Shown here: positions 45,561-54,790 of the stretch, piece by piece
Layout of the letters: each line of letters opens with the position of its first letter
How positions within the stretch are numbered: position 1 is the stretch's first letter
Translations under genes and position numbers: made by a program
Notes under the pieces: generated by a model
The model's database searches: none
What the model saw: only the letters and a program-made list of their open reading frames with translations
What the model was told of the DNA's origin: nothing
NCBI RefSeq assembly: GCF_024614185.1
Contig: NZ_JAHTLF010000024.1
Coordinates: 103,745 to 167,744 of the forward strand
DNA: 64,000 bases
Reading direction: 5' to 3'
DNA from: Nocardioides carbamazepini
Lineage (GTDB): Bacteria > Actinomycetota > Actinomycetes > Propionibacteriales > Nocardioidaceae

Positions 45561-45592
45561 GCCAGCGCCTGCCGACCCGGCACGGCGCTGGC
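45561..45592 (+). terminator. Hairpin between methyltransferase and MFS gene
   Basis: GCCAGCGCC-TGCC pairs with GGCA-C-GGCGCTGGC (nine plus four base pairs, one bulge). Lies 39 bases after the methyltransferase stop and 26 before the MFS start. May be a terminator or attenuator; no U tract. Confidence 0.45.
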
Positions 45593-45618
45593 GGACCACG
45601 CCTTCGAGAGGAACAGCC

Positions 45619-47196
45619 GTGAGTCACAACCCCACAGCCACCAGCCAGCCAGAACCGATCATCGACGACCCAGGCAAGAGACGCGCTGTCCTGATCGCGG
45701 TCTGCATCGCCCTCATGGCCGTCATCGCATCAGTGACCGGCCTCAACGTTGCCCAACCCGAGCTCGCGGTCGACTTCGACGCCTCGCAGAGCGAGGTGCT
45801 CTGGTTCATCAACCTCTACACCCTCAGCCTCGCGGCACTCCTGCTCCCCCTCGGTGCGCTCGGCGACCGATGGGGCCGCAAGCCCATGCTGCTGGCCGGC
45901 CTGACCGTCTTCGGGGTAGCGAACGCTGCCGCCGCGCTGGCCAACTCCTCCGAGATGATGCTGGCGTCCCGCTTCTTCTCCGGCGTCGGCGCCGCGATGA
46001 TCATGCCCGTCACGTTGGCCGTCATCACCTCCACCTTCCCCGAGGAGGAGCGGGCCAAGGGCATCGGCGCCTGGACCGCCGTCGGTGGCGGTGGAGGGCT
46101 GCTCGGCATGTACCTCTCCGCCGTCCTCGTCGACGTCGCATCCTGGCGGTGGCTGTTCGCATTTCCCATCACCCTGGTCGTCATCGCCGTGGCCATGACG
46201 CTGCGCTCGGTGCCCAACACCCGCGAAGCAGGTGAGCACCGGTTCGACACCATCGGCTCTCTTGCCTCGGTCCTCGCCGTACTCGGCCTCGTCTACGCCC
46301 TCCACGAAGGCCCCGTCCACGGCTGGAACGAGCCTGCGACTCTCACCGCGCTCGCAGTCGGCATTGCAGCCGCCGTCGGATTCCTGGCCTGGGAGCTTCG
46401 AGCCGAAGCACCGCTCCTGGACATCCGGCTGTTCCGCGACCGACGACTGGCCACCGGATCGGTCTCCATTCTGACCGTGTTCGGAGTCCAGGCCGGCATC
46501 CTCGTCGTCCTGTTCCCCTTCCTGCAGGTCGTCCTCGGCTGGTCGGCCTTACACGCCACCGTAGGGATGCTGCCGATGGCCGTTCTGATGATGGCCTCCT
46601 CGGTACTCGCGCCCAAGGTCGCCGCACGGGCCGGGAACCGGCCAACCATGGCCCTCGGCGCCGGGCTCGTAGCCGCTGGACTGGTGCTCATGGCAACCCT
46701 GATCTCGATCGACGGCGGCTACCTGACCGTGCTGCCCGGCATGCTCACCCTCGGGTTCGGAATGGGGCTGGCCATGACCCCCTCCACCGAGGCCATCACC
46801 GGGTCCCTATCACGCGACAAGCAGGGACTGGCCTCGGCGCTCAACGACGTCACCCGAGAGTTCGGCACCGCCATCGGCGTCGCATTACTCGGCGCCGTCC
46901 TCACAGCCGGCTACCGAAACGCCATCGAACCCGACCTTGCCCAGCTCCCCAACGACGTCGCCGGACCGGCCCGCGAGGGCCTCGCCAACGCCGTTGCAGC
47001 GGCAGACAACCTGGGCACCCAATCGCAGACCCTCGTCGTGGTCGCACAACAGTCGTTCATCGACGGCTGGCAGAACGCCATGTGGGCCGGCGGCGCCGTC
47101 ATGGCAGCCCTGTTCGTATATCTCGTCGTCCGCCCCGAAGGGCGCGAGGAAACTGATCCCACCAGTTCCGAACAGCGGCACAGCGCGCACACCTAA
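45619..47196 (+). CDS. MFS drug transporter, DHA2 (EmrB/QacA) family
   Basis: 525 aa, GTG 45619 with GAGAGGAA upstream. Fourteen predicted helices. Motif A LGALGDRWGRKPMLLAG (about 76-92) and the DHA2-type AVGGGGGLLGMYLSAVLVD segment. Exports cationic or hydrophobic drugs by proton antiport. Last gene of the transposon; the cut ardC frame resumes 50 bases later. Confidence 0.92.
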   Translation: MSHNPTATSQPEPIIDDPGKRRAVLIAVCIALMAVIASVTGLNVAQPELAVDFDASQSEVLWFINLYTLSLAALLLPLGALGDRWGRKPMLLAGLTVFGVANAAAALANSSEMMLASRFFSGVGAAMIMPVTLAVITSTFPEEERAKGIGAWTAVGGGGGLLGMYLSAVLVDVASWRWLFAFPITLVVIAVAMTLRSVPNTREAGEHRFDTIGSLASVLAVLGLVYALHEGPVHGWNEPATLTALAVGIAAAVGFLAWELRAEAPLLDIRLFRDRRLATGSVSILTVFGVQAGILVVLFPFLQVVLGWSALHATVGMLPMAVLMMASSVLAPKVAARAGNRPTMALGAGLVAAGLVLMATLISIDGGYLTVLPGMLTLGFGMGLAMTPSTEAITGSLSRDKQGLASALNDVTREFGTAIGVALLGAVLTAGYRNAIEPDLAQLPNDVAGPAREGLANAVAAADNLGTQSQTLVVVAQQSFIDGWQNAMWAGGAVMAALFVYLVVRPEGREETDPTSSEQRHSAHT

Positions 47197-47248
47197 CAGC
47201 CATGAGCACAGCAAGCGTGATAGGCCCTCGGCTCTGGTGCAGAAAAGA

Positions 47249-47669
47249 GCTCGGCCACGTCCTGCTCCACGCACCCCGATCCGAGGACCTGTCGGCCGAA
47301 CACCTGTCCACCCAGGTCGCCGCCGACGCCGCGCTGCACCGCGGCACCGCCGAGGTCGAGGCCGAATCCGTCGCCCTCATGGTCGCGGCCGCCCACGGCC
47401 TCGACGCCAGCTCCTACACCGTCCCCTACGTTGCCTCATGGGCCAGGACCGTGCCCGGCAAGTCACCCGCCGAGGTCATCCAAGCCACCGCCGACCGAGT
47501 CCGGACCACCGCCATGGGGATCCTCGACCAGCTCGACACCCCGCAGGTCGGCGACGGCAACCCGCCTGGCCTCGACCGTGAGGCACTCTCCCATCGCACC
47601 GGCACCGCCACGATCGACACCATTGCTCCCCGAGAGACACCACGACGCGACGCGGCGCTCGAGCTATGA
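47249..47669 (+). pseudogene. ardC C-terminal part
   Basis: Reads ELGHVLLHAP (second half of the HELGH motif), then HRGTAEVEAESVALMVAAAH and GLDASSYTVPYVASWA, the ArdC C-terminal domain with the third metal ligand Glu. An ATG at 47,202 within the transposon end could let it be translated as a 155-aa fragment beginning MSTASVIGPRLW. Its stop overlaps the next gene start, preserving the old operon. Confidence 0.87.
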
Positions 47670-48127
47670 AGGTGCCGATCACCCTCCCCGTCGTCCACGT
47701 GCACGTCGGTGCCGACGACACGCTGTCAGTCACCGTCGGCACCCAGCACTACGCCGACAGGCTGACCCGCCACGACCTGCCCCGCGCCCTCGCCGAGATC
47801 ACCAAGCGCCTGAACTCGCCCGTCCGCGTCGAGGTCACCGAAACCGACGGCACGACCTACGCCGACATCGCCACGTCCCAAGACTGGCCGACTAGTGACG
47901 ACGTCCCGGTCGACGCCGGCACGCAGGCAGACGTTCCCGGCATCACCGGGACAGGCTTTCGGCCCGGAGAAGACGTCGCCGTCACCTACGTCATCACACG
48001 CCAAGCTGCTGATGCGACCGGTACGACGCAGTTGAGGTTGCCGGCGGTGGCCGCTGGCCTGCGCGACATCCAGATCCTCCTCGTCGGCATGAACTCCGGC
48101 ATCACCGCGACAGCAGAAGACACATGA
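47666..48127 (+). CDS. Conserved ICE protein, unknown
   Basis: 153 aa, ATG 47666 overlapping the ardC stop; its stop overlaps virD4 (ATGA). Beta-rich N-terminus (VVHVHVGADDTLSVTVG), middle with TGFRPGEDVAVTYVITR, no membrane segment. Function unknown; position suggests an accessory transfer protein. Confidence 0.65.
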   Translation: MKVPITLPVVHVHVGADDTLSVTVGTQHYADRLTRHDLPRALAEITKRLNSPVRVEVTETDGTTYADIATSQDWPTSDDVPVDAGTQADVPGITGTGFRPGEDVAVTYVITRQAADATGTTQLRLPAVAAGLRDIQILLVGMNSGITATAEDT

Positions 48128-49842
48128 ACCGCGGGCCCCGGTCCATCGACAACGACCTCGTCAACGTCGGCCTAGCAGTCGTCTCGGCGGCCTGCGCAAC
48201 GACACTCCTCCTCCGTGTCGCCGGCACCGTCGCCGCGAGACTGACGCAGTCCGCCCAGCCCGTAGGGGAACCGGCATCCGGGCTGCGGGTGCTGGCCAAC
48301 CCCGACGACCCGGCGCGTGCGCTCGCGGCACCCGGCCTCTCGGCCGTCGCGTACTGGCTCGTCCTGGCACTCCTCCTCACAATCCTCAGCCTGTCGGCCA
48401 TCAGCTGCTGGCGCATCGCCACCCACATCCGCCACCACCATGAACGCGACCCACGCCGGATCCCCGGAACAGCCACACGGCGCGACATCGACACCGCCGC
48501 CTCACGACGTGCCCTCCTCGCCCGCGGACGCACCCTCCGCCCCTCCCTGACCAGTCCTCAAGCCAACGAGATCGGCTACCTCCTCGGCCACTCCCGCGGC
48601 CGCGAGATCTGGGCATCCGTCGAAGACTCGATCCTGGTCATCGGCCCCCCTCGCTCTGGCAAGGGCCTCCATCTCGTCATCAACACGATCCTCGACGCCC
48701 CTGGCCCTGTCGTCACCACATCAACGCGGCCGGACAACCTCACCGCGACCATCGACGCACGACGCCAGACCGGCCCAGTCGCCGTGTTCGACCCGCAATG
48801 CCTGGTCGGATCCCATCCGTCCGGGCTGCGATGGTCGCCGATCCGCGGCTGCGAGCGCCCCATCACGGCCATGATCCGCGCCGCCGGCCTCGCCGCCACC
48901 ACCGGACTCTCCAGCGGCGGTGTCGAGTCAGGCGGATTCTGGGAAGGCCGAACCCGAGCCGCTCTCCAAGCGCTCCTCCATGCCGCCGCGCTCGAGAAGC
49001 TGTCGACTCGAACTCTCTTCGAATGGTCGCTCTCCCCCGCCGCAGCCGCCGACGCCGTCGGGATCCTGTCCAGTCACCCGCGGGCGGCGACCGGCTGGCG
49101 CGAGTCTCTCGACGCGATGATCAATGCCGACCCCCGCACCCGCGACTCCATCTGGATGGCCGTCTCCCAAGCGCTCGCAAGCCTGGCCGACCCCCGCGTG
49201 CTCGACGCGCTGAGCCCACGCCCAGGCGAGGAGTTCGATCCCACTACCTTCCTCGCCGACAACGGGACTCTCTACTTGCTGGCCACCGGTGCGGGAGCCG
49301 GCGCCTCCTGGCCACTCGTCGCTGCCCTCATCGAAGACCTCACCGAGACCGCCCGCCACCTCGCCGCGGCTTCTGCCGGAGCTCGACTCGATCCGCCGCT
49401 GCTCCTCGCCCTCGATGAGATCGGAAACCTCGCGCCCCTCCCCTCCCTCCCCGTCTTGATGGCCGAAGGCGGAGGCACCGGGATCACGACCATGCCCGTC
49501 CTGCAATCCCTCTCCCAAGCACGCAACAGATGGGGAGACCACGCCGCCAACACCATCTGGGACGCATCCATCGTCAAAGTCATCCTCGGCGGCGCCTCAG
49601 CCTCCAAAGACCTCCAAGAACTGTCCGTGCTCATCGGCGAACGCGACGAACAAACCGACACGATCGCCATCGGCGACCACGGGACACGATCACTCCAGCG
49701 CCCGACCCGCCGAGCCCCCATCATGCCGCCCGAACGCATCCGCACCTTTCCCTTCGGCAAAGCCCTGGTTCTCCTCCGGTCCTCGCCACCGCTCGTCGTC
49801 GACCTGAGAACGTGGCAGTCTCGGCGCGCCAGCCGGGGCTAG
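48124..49842 (+). CDS. VirD4/TraG-type coupling ATPase
   Basis: 572 aa. Two N-terminal helices (about 14-35 and 75-97), P-loop IGPPRSGKG (173-181), Walker B LLLALDEIGNLAPLPSLP, then GGGTGITTMPVLQSLSQARN typical of T4SS coupling proteins. It should bring DNA to the channel. It is the last gene of the transfer operon before the third cargo insertion. Confidence 0.9.
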   Translation: MNRGPRSIDNDLVNVGLAVVSAACATTLLLRVAGTVAARLTQSAQPVGEPASGLRVLANPDDPARALAAPGLSAVAYWLVLALLLTILSLSAISCWRIATHIRHHHERDPRRIPGTATRRDIDTAASRRALLARGRTLRPSLTSPQANEIGYLLGHSRGREIWASVEDSILVIGPPRSGKGLHLVINTILDAPGPVVTTSTRPDNLTATIDARRQTGPVAVFDPQCLVGSHPSGLRWSPIRGCERPITAMIRAAGLAATTGLSSGGVESGGFWEGRTRAALQALLHAAALEKLSTRTLFEWSLSPAAAADAVGILSSHPRAATGWRESLDAMINADPRTRDSIWMAVSQALASLADPRVLDALSPRPGEEFDPTTFLADNGTLYLLATGAGAGASWPLVAALIEDLTETARHLAAASAGARLDPPLLLALDEIGNLAPLPSLPVLMAEGGGTGITTMPVLQSLSQARNRWGDHAANTIWDASIVKVILGGASASKDLQELSVLIGERDEQTDTIAIGDHGTRSLQRPTRRAPIMPPERIRTFPFGKALVLLRSSPPLVVDLRTWQSRRASRG

Positions 49843-49932
49843 GCTCTCGATCCTCTTGAGCGACTCGCTGTCTAAGCCAGACCGCGCTCTACGGAAAGGG
49901 ACGCAACGGGCGCGGCAAGGTGCACCGAACAC

Positions 49933-50781
49933 TCACCGAACGTCGACGATGGTCGTTGGGTCCCACATCAGCTCACATCCCTGGGTCGCCGAAAGCTCCG
50001 GCCAGTGTTCTGGGACGGGTTGAGAGCTGACGTAGAGAACCTTGCGAGCGATGATGTGGCCTGCCGCTTGCAGGAGGAATGCGTACTCCAGCAGTTGCGA
50101 AAGTCCGCGTCGTAACTGGTCGACCTCATTGCGCTGAGTGGTGCTCTTGACCTCGACGAGCACCAGACCCATCTCGGTGCACCACGCGAGGTCGATGTCG
50201 GGATTCCGCTGTTCAGGCTGGAAGATGTCATGCCCGGCCATCTCCACTCGTTCACGAAGCCTGGCGAGCATCTCGTTGTGGCGAAGGGACCGGGAAATCA
50301 CCGGCGCCAGCGCCGGCGTCTGCGGGGTTCCCCACGGCCGGAGTCGGCCACCGAGATCGTCTGTAGTCGCCGCCACGGCCACGTCGGCCGAGGGTCCGCC
50401 ACGATCGAGGGGATTAAGCACGAGCGGTGACGAGGTATCCGCTATCGCTTGCAGCTCAGTTGCTTTAGCCGGCACGTTCACGCACTCCCCCAAGTACTGG
50501 TAGGACCCGGAGGCCGTACGTCGACTGAACACATGGACTGCACGGCCCTGATGGACATGGTCAGCTACGACCTCCCGTCGCGACTCGCAGTGCAACTCCA
50601 AAGTCCCGTCAGCCATCACCCGCGCCGCTCCCGATTGTCCGGCCACACGTTCATCCAAGAACAGCAGCACCCGCTGACCAGCTCGGCTGATCAGGCCACT
50701 GCGATCGCCGCGATACCTGTCATGGATATCCCGCCGCCGCATCACGGTGCCAGGTTCAATGGCCCAGCCATCGCCGAGCAT
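49933..50781 (-). CDS. SRA-like domain fused to PD-(D/E)XK nuclease
   Basis: 282 aa. The N-terminal 105 residues (MRRRDIHDRYRGDRSGLIS, VLLFLDE, HQGRAVHVFSRRTASGSYQY, LGE) follow the SRA/YDG-type pattern seen in ScoMcrA-like modified-base readers. The C-terminal part has DIDLAW (195-200) and VLVEVKS (207-213), the D...ExK core of a restriction endonuclease. A modification-dependent (type IV) restriction enzyme is the likely function. Opposite orientation to the ICE backbone. Confidence 0.7.
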   Translation of the reverse strand: MLGDGWAIEPGTVMRRRDIHDRYRGDRSGLISRAGQRVLLFLDERVAGQSGAARVMADGTLELHCESRREVVADHVHQGRAVHVFSRRTASGSYQYLGECVNVPAKATELQAIADTSSPLVLNPLDRGGPSADVAVAATTDDLGGRLRPWGTPQTPALAPVISRSLRHNEMLARLRERVEMAGHDIFQPEQRNPDIDLAWCTEMGLVLVEVKSTTQRNEVDQLRRGLSQLLEYAFLLQAAGHIIARKVLYVSSQPVPEHWPELSATQGCELMWDPTTIVDVR

Positions 50782-50805
50782 GCGCTGGTGCTCGGCGGCA
50801 ACTGC

Positions 50806-51381
50806 TCACATGTGCTCTACCTGATTCTCATCGATCTCGATGGCGCGTGGAATCCGTTGCACCGGTGACACCATCTGCTCGACGGCGTCACCGAGCTTGC
50901 GTCTCGGCACGGGCGCCTCAGGAAAGGTGAACGTCGTGTCGATTTGTGCACGGTAGCGTGTCCACGCTTGTGAACTTCCTTCCATCTCTCTCATCAGCAG
51001 CATGCTGATCGAACACAGTGAGACAGCGCCTCCACGACGACCGCGGCGCCAAAACAGCACGAGGTCCCCAACGCGCGGCCAGGGACAGTCCTCCTGGCCA
51101 GACAGGGTCGGCGTGGAGAACTCGAGGTGACCTGCCGATCCCCGTTGCCCCGCTTCGGCAGTCGTATCCACCACCCACAGAGTCCGGCTTCCACACGGCT
51201 GGTCAGCGGCATCGACAAGGGTCCAGTCTGTCGGCCTCTGCACGACAGTCGGTCGCTCAAGGAACCTTGCACTCTCGGGCCCGTCAAGGCCGCAAAGGCG
51301 CACGATGGCCTCCCGGGTTTGCCGGAGCCGGGCCTCACGGTCAGCCCACCTGAGCATGAAGTCGGGAACTTGGTTAGTCAT
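50806..51381 (-). CDS. Unknown protein paired with SRA-nuclease
   Basis: About 191 aa from ATG 51381 (a longer frame to 51,447 exists). Ends 24 bases before the nuclease start, so likely one operon. Contains CPWPRVGDLVLFWRRGRRGG, a beta-strand pattern like EVE/PUA folds that read modified bases, but this is only suggestive. The 457 bases from 51,382 to 51,838 beside it hold no gene I can support. Confidence 0.5.
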   Translation of the reverse strand: MTNQVPDFMLRWADREARLRQTREAIVRLCGLDGPESARFLERPTVVQRPTDWTLVDAADQPCGSRTLWVVDTTAEAGQRGSAGHLEFSTPTLSGQEDCPWPRVGDLVLFWRRGRRGGAVSLCSISMLLMREMEGSSQAWTRYRAQIDTTFTFPEAPVPRRKLGDAVEQMVSPVQRIPRAIEIDENQVEHM

Positions 51382-51838
51382 CGTCGGATTCTGCACGGCG
51401 GCGCTCCACCTCTGGCTGCGGCCATCGCCGTCGGAGGCAGCGTTCAACTAGCCATCGCGAGCGCTCTCACCACCGGGACCAAGGCCGCAACCCTCGCCCC
51501 AACTCTTCGTATGCCCGCGCAAGGGGCAATCGCGTGCCGTAGCGAGCCATGAGGAAGACGATGCACCAGCGGACCGACCGGAAAGCGACGTCGATCGGAT
51601 GCCGCGCGACCGCGACACCCTCGTGGAGCTAGGCCGGGCCATGTCGGCGGCCGGCGCGGATGCACACCGGCGCGAGCGATCTGATCCGGCAATTGGGCGG
51701 CGCACCATCCGCTCCCCCAACACCCGCCTCTGGTCTCCCTGGCCCCTGCTCACCGGCTCGGGGTATTGGTCGACCCCACACACCTGAGTGACAAACCCGG
51801 CGCGTCCGCCAGCGGGCCGCATCACCCAGGAGTCCGAA

Positions 51839-52249
51839 ATGCCTATCCGCACACAGATGAGTCTTGTCGGTTTCATCGCCAACGATCCCGAACTCCACTT
51901 CACCGAGGCTGGCAACGAGTACGGCCGAGTCCGGGTCGGCATCGAGCATTGGCGCAAGGAAGCAGACGGCTCGTTCACCAAGCTCGATCCCACCTTTCAC
52001 GACATGGTCACGTTCGACAGCACCGCACGGGAGACCTATGCGCGTTTCCGCAAGGGCGACTCGTTCATTGCCAGCGGTTACGTGCACGAGTACGAGGACA
52101 AGCGCACCGGCACCGTGAAGGAGGAGTTCGTCGCTCGGACGATGGGCCACAACGTCACCAGGACGGCGTACGAGGTCGATCGACGCCGCAAGGCACAGGT
52201 CGAGCCTGCACGAAATCCTCCGGCGGCAACTCCGGCCGTCGGCCTGTGA
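51839..52249 (+). CDS. ssb: Single-stranded DNA-binding protein
   Basis: About 136 aa. ATG 51839 follows CCAGGAGT. OB-fold features: LVGFIANDPELHFTEAGNEY near the start, VRVGIEHWRK, FRKGDSFIASGYVHEYE. No acidic DDDIPF tip is present at the C-terminus, so it probably does not recruit the usual host partners. It protects ssDNA during ICE transfer. The next gene follows ten bases later. Confidence 0.85.
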   Translation: MPIRTQMSLVGFIANDPELHFTEAGNEYGRVRVGIEHWRKEADGSFTKLDPTFHDMVTFDSTARETYARFRKGDSFIASGYVHEYEDKRTGTVKEEFVARTMGHNVTRTAYEVDRRRKAQVEPARNPPAATPAVGL

Positions 52250-52259
52250 GCGAGCGACG

Positions 52260-52790
52260 ATGGATGAGCTCGGGCAGACATCGCTTGACGACTACGGACC
52301 CTTCGACGGGATCAATGAGCGACCACCGGCACCGGTCGACTGGAACCTGCTCGACGCCGACAACGCTGAGATCGAGTGGCGCGACCTCGATGCCTGGGTG
52401 ACCTGGCTGAAGACCACCTTCGGTCTACCGCCAGCGGTCGTGCCGCCGTACTGGCATCGTCACGACGAGCTGATCTGGGAGCTCTCGGCGCTCCACACCC
52501 ACTTCCTCGCCTGCCACGATCGCGATGCCTCTCCCTCGGCACCCAACATGTGGATGCGCGACTTCGCCGACACCCGCCACCGGCTCCGCGACTGGGTGTC
52601 GATCTGCGGCACCCGACTCGATCGCGACCGGCCCACCAGGCAGACCACCTGGCCAGGCGAAACCGAGACACGCACCGCCGGCGAGGTCGAGATTCACGAC
52701 CGCTCAGCGGACTTCGAGGAGTTCGTGCGAGCGGACGTCCTTCGTCGCCGACGGATCCAGCACCTCGTGACAACGGACTGGTCGACCTGA
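52260..52790 (+). CDS. DUF4913-like ICE protein
   Basis: 176 aa, ATG 52260. Central LDAWVTWLKTTFGLP, PPYWHRHDELIWELSALHTH and DFADTRHRLRDWV match, from memory, the DUF4913 family common next to SSB genes in actinobacterial ICEs and plasmids. Function unknown. Confidence 0.7.
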   Translation: MDELGQTSLDDYGPFDGINERPPAPVDWNLLDADNAEIEWRDLDAWVTWLKTTFGLPPAVVPPYWHRHDELIWELSALHTHFLACHDRDASPSAPNMWMRDFADTRHRLRDWVSICGTRLDRDRPTRQTTWPGETETRTAGEVEIHDRSADFEEFVRADVLRRRRIQHLVTTDWST

Positions 52791-52926
52791 CAAGCGGCCA
52801 CCGCCGGCCCCGTGTGCGCCTCCAGGACCACCGGGGGTCGGTCTCTCCACAGGAGGGGGAGCGGTCGTCACCGCGTCCCGGACCGCTGACAACACTCCAG
52901 GCCACCGATGAAAAGGAGCACCGAGC

Positions 52927-53238
52927 ATGTCGACCACATCCGTCCTCATCCAAGCCCGGTCCTGTCTGGCAGCGCTCGCCGACGGCGCGAAGCGCCTCGA
53001 CGCGGCGTCGGCCTACGAACAGACACTCATCGAGCTCGACCGGCTCTACGCCGACGACCTGCCAGCGCTCGACACGACCAGTCTCCCTGCCGACCGAACA
53101 GTCCTCTACGTCTCCGCAGCGTCGTCCATCGAAGAGCTTGTCGAGCACGGTGCCGATGCGCTGCAGATCGAGCTGATTCTCGCCAGGCTGGAGGACGCCC
53201 GCCAACTAGATGACCTCGGCGCACGGGACGGGTCCTGA
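52927..53238 (+). CDS. Small helical ICE protein, unknown
   Basis: 103 aa, ATG 52927 with AAAGGAG upstream. Acidic and helical (SAASSIEELVEHGADALQIE). Its TGA touches the next ATG (TGATG). No family recognised. Confidence 0.6.
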   Translation: MSTTSVLIQARSCLAALADGAKRLDAASAYEQTLIELDRLYADDLPALDTTSLPADRTVLYVSAASSIEELVEHGADALQIELILARLEDARQLDDLGARDGS

Positions 53239-54560
53239 TGTACGGCGAGACAGGCCCGCGCATGCGGACTGAGCTGGCCACGCTTCTCCGGCAACACCGG
53301 ACCCGGCGCTTGAGCGGCATCGCCCTCGACGGACCATCCGAACGCGCCACGAACAGCGCACTCGCCCTCCGCCACCGCCAATCGGTCCTCACCTGGTGCG
53401 CCCAAGCAGCGCTCACAGCACGCCCGCTGGCGTTCTCCAACCGTCCGTTGAAGCCCGGCAACCCGTTCCTGCCTGTCGCCGGCGACGTACCCCCCGTCGT
53501 CGAACTCGCCCGCGCACTCGAGTTCACAGCATCCAACTCCCCTGTCGGACTGCCCACGATCGACGACCTCACCACCACGCAACCCAACGAGACCGTCGAG
53601 CACTGGCGCCGGGCCGCTCGCGCCGCCGCACTCGCCGAGCACGACACCGGACCAGACCTGCACGGTCGGCTCACCACACCGCAGGCCCACGCCCTTCTCG
53701 GCGACGTCGCCGTGGTCACTCAGGCCCTGATCGTCCTCGACCACAGATACGCCCTGATCCCCGGCTGGGAGCGACTGGCCGGGTCCCGTCGGCTCGCGTG
53801 GTGCGCCCTCGCCTGCGCTCTGGATGTCGGTCTCGGCGAGCCGGACTACTCGGTCGACCGGCTCGGCTGGACAGCACGGGGCAAAGTCATCGGAGGTCCT
53901 GTGAAGCCCGGGATCCTGGGCGTGCTCCAGGCCCAGCACAACCTCGTCGTCCGGTTGAGGATCTTCCCCAACGCACTCAACCTGCGCCGGGTCGTCGACT
54001 CGCAGCGAATCCTGTCAGCCGGTCTGGCCGACCTCGCCCGCACCGTCGCGCCGGACCTCGGTCGCAGCTGGGCCGAGCGCAGCGAGACCTACGCCGCCAT
54101 CCAGCGACAGCTCCGCAACATCGGCGGGAACCTCGGCGGCAAGATCGGGACGGGCGGCCTCGCCGCAGCGGAGGGTGCCAACGCGGTCAGTCGCCTGCAA
54201 CACGTGCCCGCAGACACGATCATCGAGCCACGCGTGCTTGCCGGATTCGAGACCCTGTTCACCCACGTCGACCGACGCGTCGGCGACATCATCGAGGAGG
54301 GCGTACGTCGCGGCGCCTACGTGCAACGCGTGACCGTCCCCGAAGTCACCTCAGGCGCAAGGCGGATGGTGCATCCACTCGAAGAGCGGTACGTCGTCGT
54401 CTCCGAGCCAGCAGAACTCGAGGTGATCACAACCGTTCGGAAGCGACTGCTCCCCAGAGCCGCGCAGCCGCAACGGCAGCGCCCCGACCCGAGCCGGGTC
54501 GACCTTCACCTCGCGCTCGCTCAAGATCCCGAGGTCCGCGGCCGGGGCTTGGGATTCTGA
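53238..54560 (+). CDS. Large ICE protein of unknown function
   Basis: 440 aa, ATG 53238 coupled to the gene before. Soluble, Arg/Ala-rich, mostly helical; GTGGLAAAEGANAVSRLQHV near 310. No P-loop, relaxase His triad or HTH that I recognise. Because no relaxase is found elsewhere, this orphan is worth structural comparison. After it, 54,561-54,790 has no gene I can support. Confidence 0.6.
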   Translation: MYGETGPRMRTELATLLRQHRTRRLSGIALDGPSERATNSALALRHRQSVLTWCAQAALTARPLAFSNRPLKPGNPFLPVAGDVPPVVELARALEFTASNSPVGLPTIDDLTTTQPNETVEHWRRAARAAALAEHDTGPDLHGRLTTPQAHALLGDVAVVTQALIVLDHRYALIPGWERLAGSRRLAWCALACALDVGLGEPDYSVDRLGWTARGKVIGGPVKPGILGVLQAQHNLVVRLRIFPNALNLRRVVDSQRILSAGLADLARTVAPDLGRSWAERSETYAAIQRQLRNIGGNLGGKIGTGGLAAAEGANAVSRLQHVPADTIIEPRVLAGFETLFTHVDRRVGDIIEEGVRRGAYVQRVTVPEVTSGARRMVHPLEERYVVVSEPAELEVITTVRKRLLPRAAQPQRQRPDPSRVDLHLALAQDPEVRGRGLGF

Positions 54561-54790
54561 CCACGGCCACAACGCATCCTCTCCTCGCCGCCGTACTCAG
54601 TCACCACCATCAGTCACCGCTATCGGTGAGGATGGGTGCGTAGTCGCGGCGTCGCCATCCCACTGCCCGCCTCCCTCGTCCCAGCCTTGCCAGGCGATCG
54701 TTCCCGGCCATCAGCGATCCACTTCTTGCAGATGCCATGTGCCCGGGATGCTTGTTGGCCCTGACAGCAAGTGGGACGCTTGGGATTCGT

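Larger units (their letters stand above)
36150..47248. mobile_element. Tn554-like transposon inserted in ardC
   Basis: About 11.1 kb, bounded by the two halves of ardC. It starts with two coupled tyrosine recombinase genes in the order and size of Tn554 tnpA/tnpB (no tnpC-like gene seen), then an MMPL/two-component operon, a cupin regulator, a methyltransferase and an MFS gene. There are no terminal inverted repeats or target duplication beyond the shared GA, as in the Tn554 family. Confidence 0.82.

Noticed and set aside
47202..47669. Independent 155-aa hypothetical gene
   Set aside because: Its sequence is the C-terminal half of ArdC, in the frame that rejoins the 35,428 gene; the first 15 codons come from the transposon end.
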